NCBI GenBank assembly: GCA_910589415.1
Contig: OU342633.1
Span: forward strand, 4,378,858-4,442,857
Source of the DNA: Malachius bipustulatus
Lineage: Eukaryota > Arthropoda > Insecta > Coleoptera > Melyridae
Length of the DNA stretch: 64,000 nucleotides
Reading direction: 5' to 3'
The notes under the pieces: model-generated
Database searches by the model: none
What the model saw: the letters and a program-made list of their open reading frames with translations, nothing else
Told to the model about the DNA's origin: nothing
Made by a program: the position numbers and the translations under genes
Shown here: positions 63,764 to 64,000 of the stretch, in pieces
Layout of the letters: each line of letters begins with the position of its first letter
Position numbering within the stretch: position 1 is the first letter of the stretch

Positions 63764-64000
63764 TCTAAGGTTGCATAAATTTGAATTCACAGGCAACTAA
63801 CCGACTTGTCAATATTCGTTGGAGCAGTTGGAGCAGGTCGATGTACATGTTAAATTAATGGTAAAAACATTTAAAAGATTTGTTTTAACTTATATTACAA
63901 AAGCAATATTTTATTCTCCTGAATAGATACCACAGTACTTTACAGTCAATCCCTTCTGCAAAAAAATATGAGAGTTAATCACGATAACTATATGACATGA
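63764..64000. other. Right edge, no gene seen
   Basis: Unremarkable AT-rich sequence to the end of the window. Confidence 0.4.

Overview
This window looks like insect nuclear DNA: AT-rich, almost free of host genes, and built mainly from transposable elements (TEs). The case for an insect rests on the mix of intact Ty1/copia and Ty3/gypsy elements, a Penelope-like element, hAT, PIF/Harbinger, pogo and Mutator-like non-autonomous elements, a tRNA-derived SINE, and many foldback elements starting ACAGGGTG. The species cannot be told from the sequence. The only convincing host gene is the 5' part of a mitochondrial poly(A) polymerase-like gene on the minus strand at about 12.9-13.6 kb. Its catalytic part is not seen downstream.

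Layout. 0-7.1 kb: a pogo/Tigger-like element holds a foldback element and a full gypsy element (Gypsy-1, minus). Gypsy-1 holds a hAT element, which holds a SINE. 7.1-16.6 kb: a hammerhead-like motif, a Mutator-like foldback element with a 9-bp target duplication, a dead Harbinger transposase, several hairpin elements and the poly(A) polymerase exons. 16.6-24.3 kb: Copia-1 (minus), with identical LTRs but frameshifts; it carries a 145-bp hairpin and two 1.4-kb Harbinger-type elements in opposite orientation 11 bp apart. 24.4-31.9 kb: hairpin elements, two elements with short palindromes near their ends, and a tandem duplication. 31.9-37.3 kb: a 5.4-kb palindrome of two head-to-head Penelope-like copies, each with a hammerhead-like motif. 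37.4-39.2 kb: foldback remnants and a 20-bp palindromic minisatellite. 39.2-43.8 kb: Gypsy-2 (plus), with intact pol and a deleted gag. 45.9-50.9 kb: Copia-2 (minus), with identical LTRs and one intact 1384-codon ORF, the best candidate for a live element. 51.2-56.5 kb: Copia-3 (minus), with identical LTRs and an ORF split by a second hAT copy. 56.9-62.3 kb: Gypsy-3 (minus), truncated at its 5' end and split by a third Harbinger-type element. 62.9-63.8 kb: an inverted second copy of the TA-flanked element at 24.9 kb.

The genes form no pathway. They are separate mobile elements, and their nesting gives a relative insertion order. Four LTR elements keep both LTRs and a perfect 5-bp target duplication. 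The three copia LTR pairs look identical by eye and the Gypsy-2 pair shows one difference, so several insertions are recent. All repeat identities and hairpins were read by eye, without alignment software or database searches.
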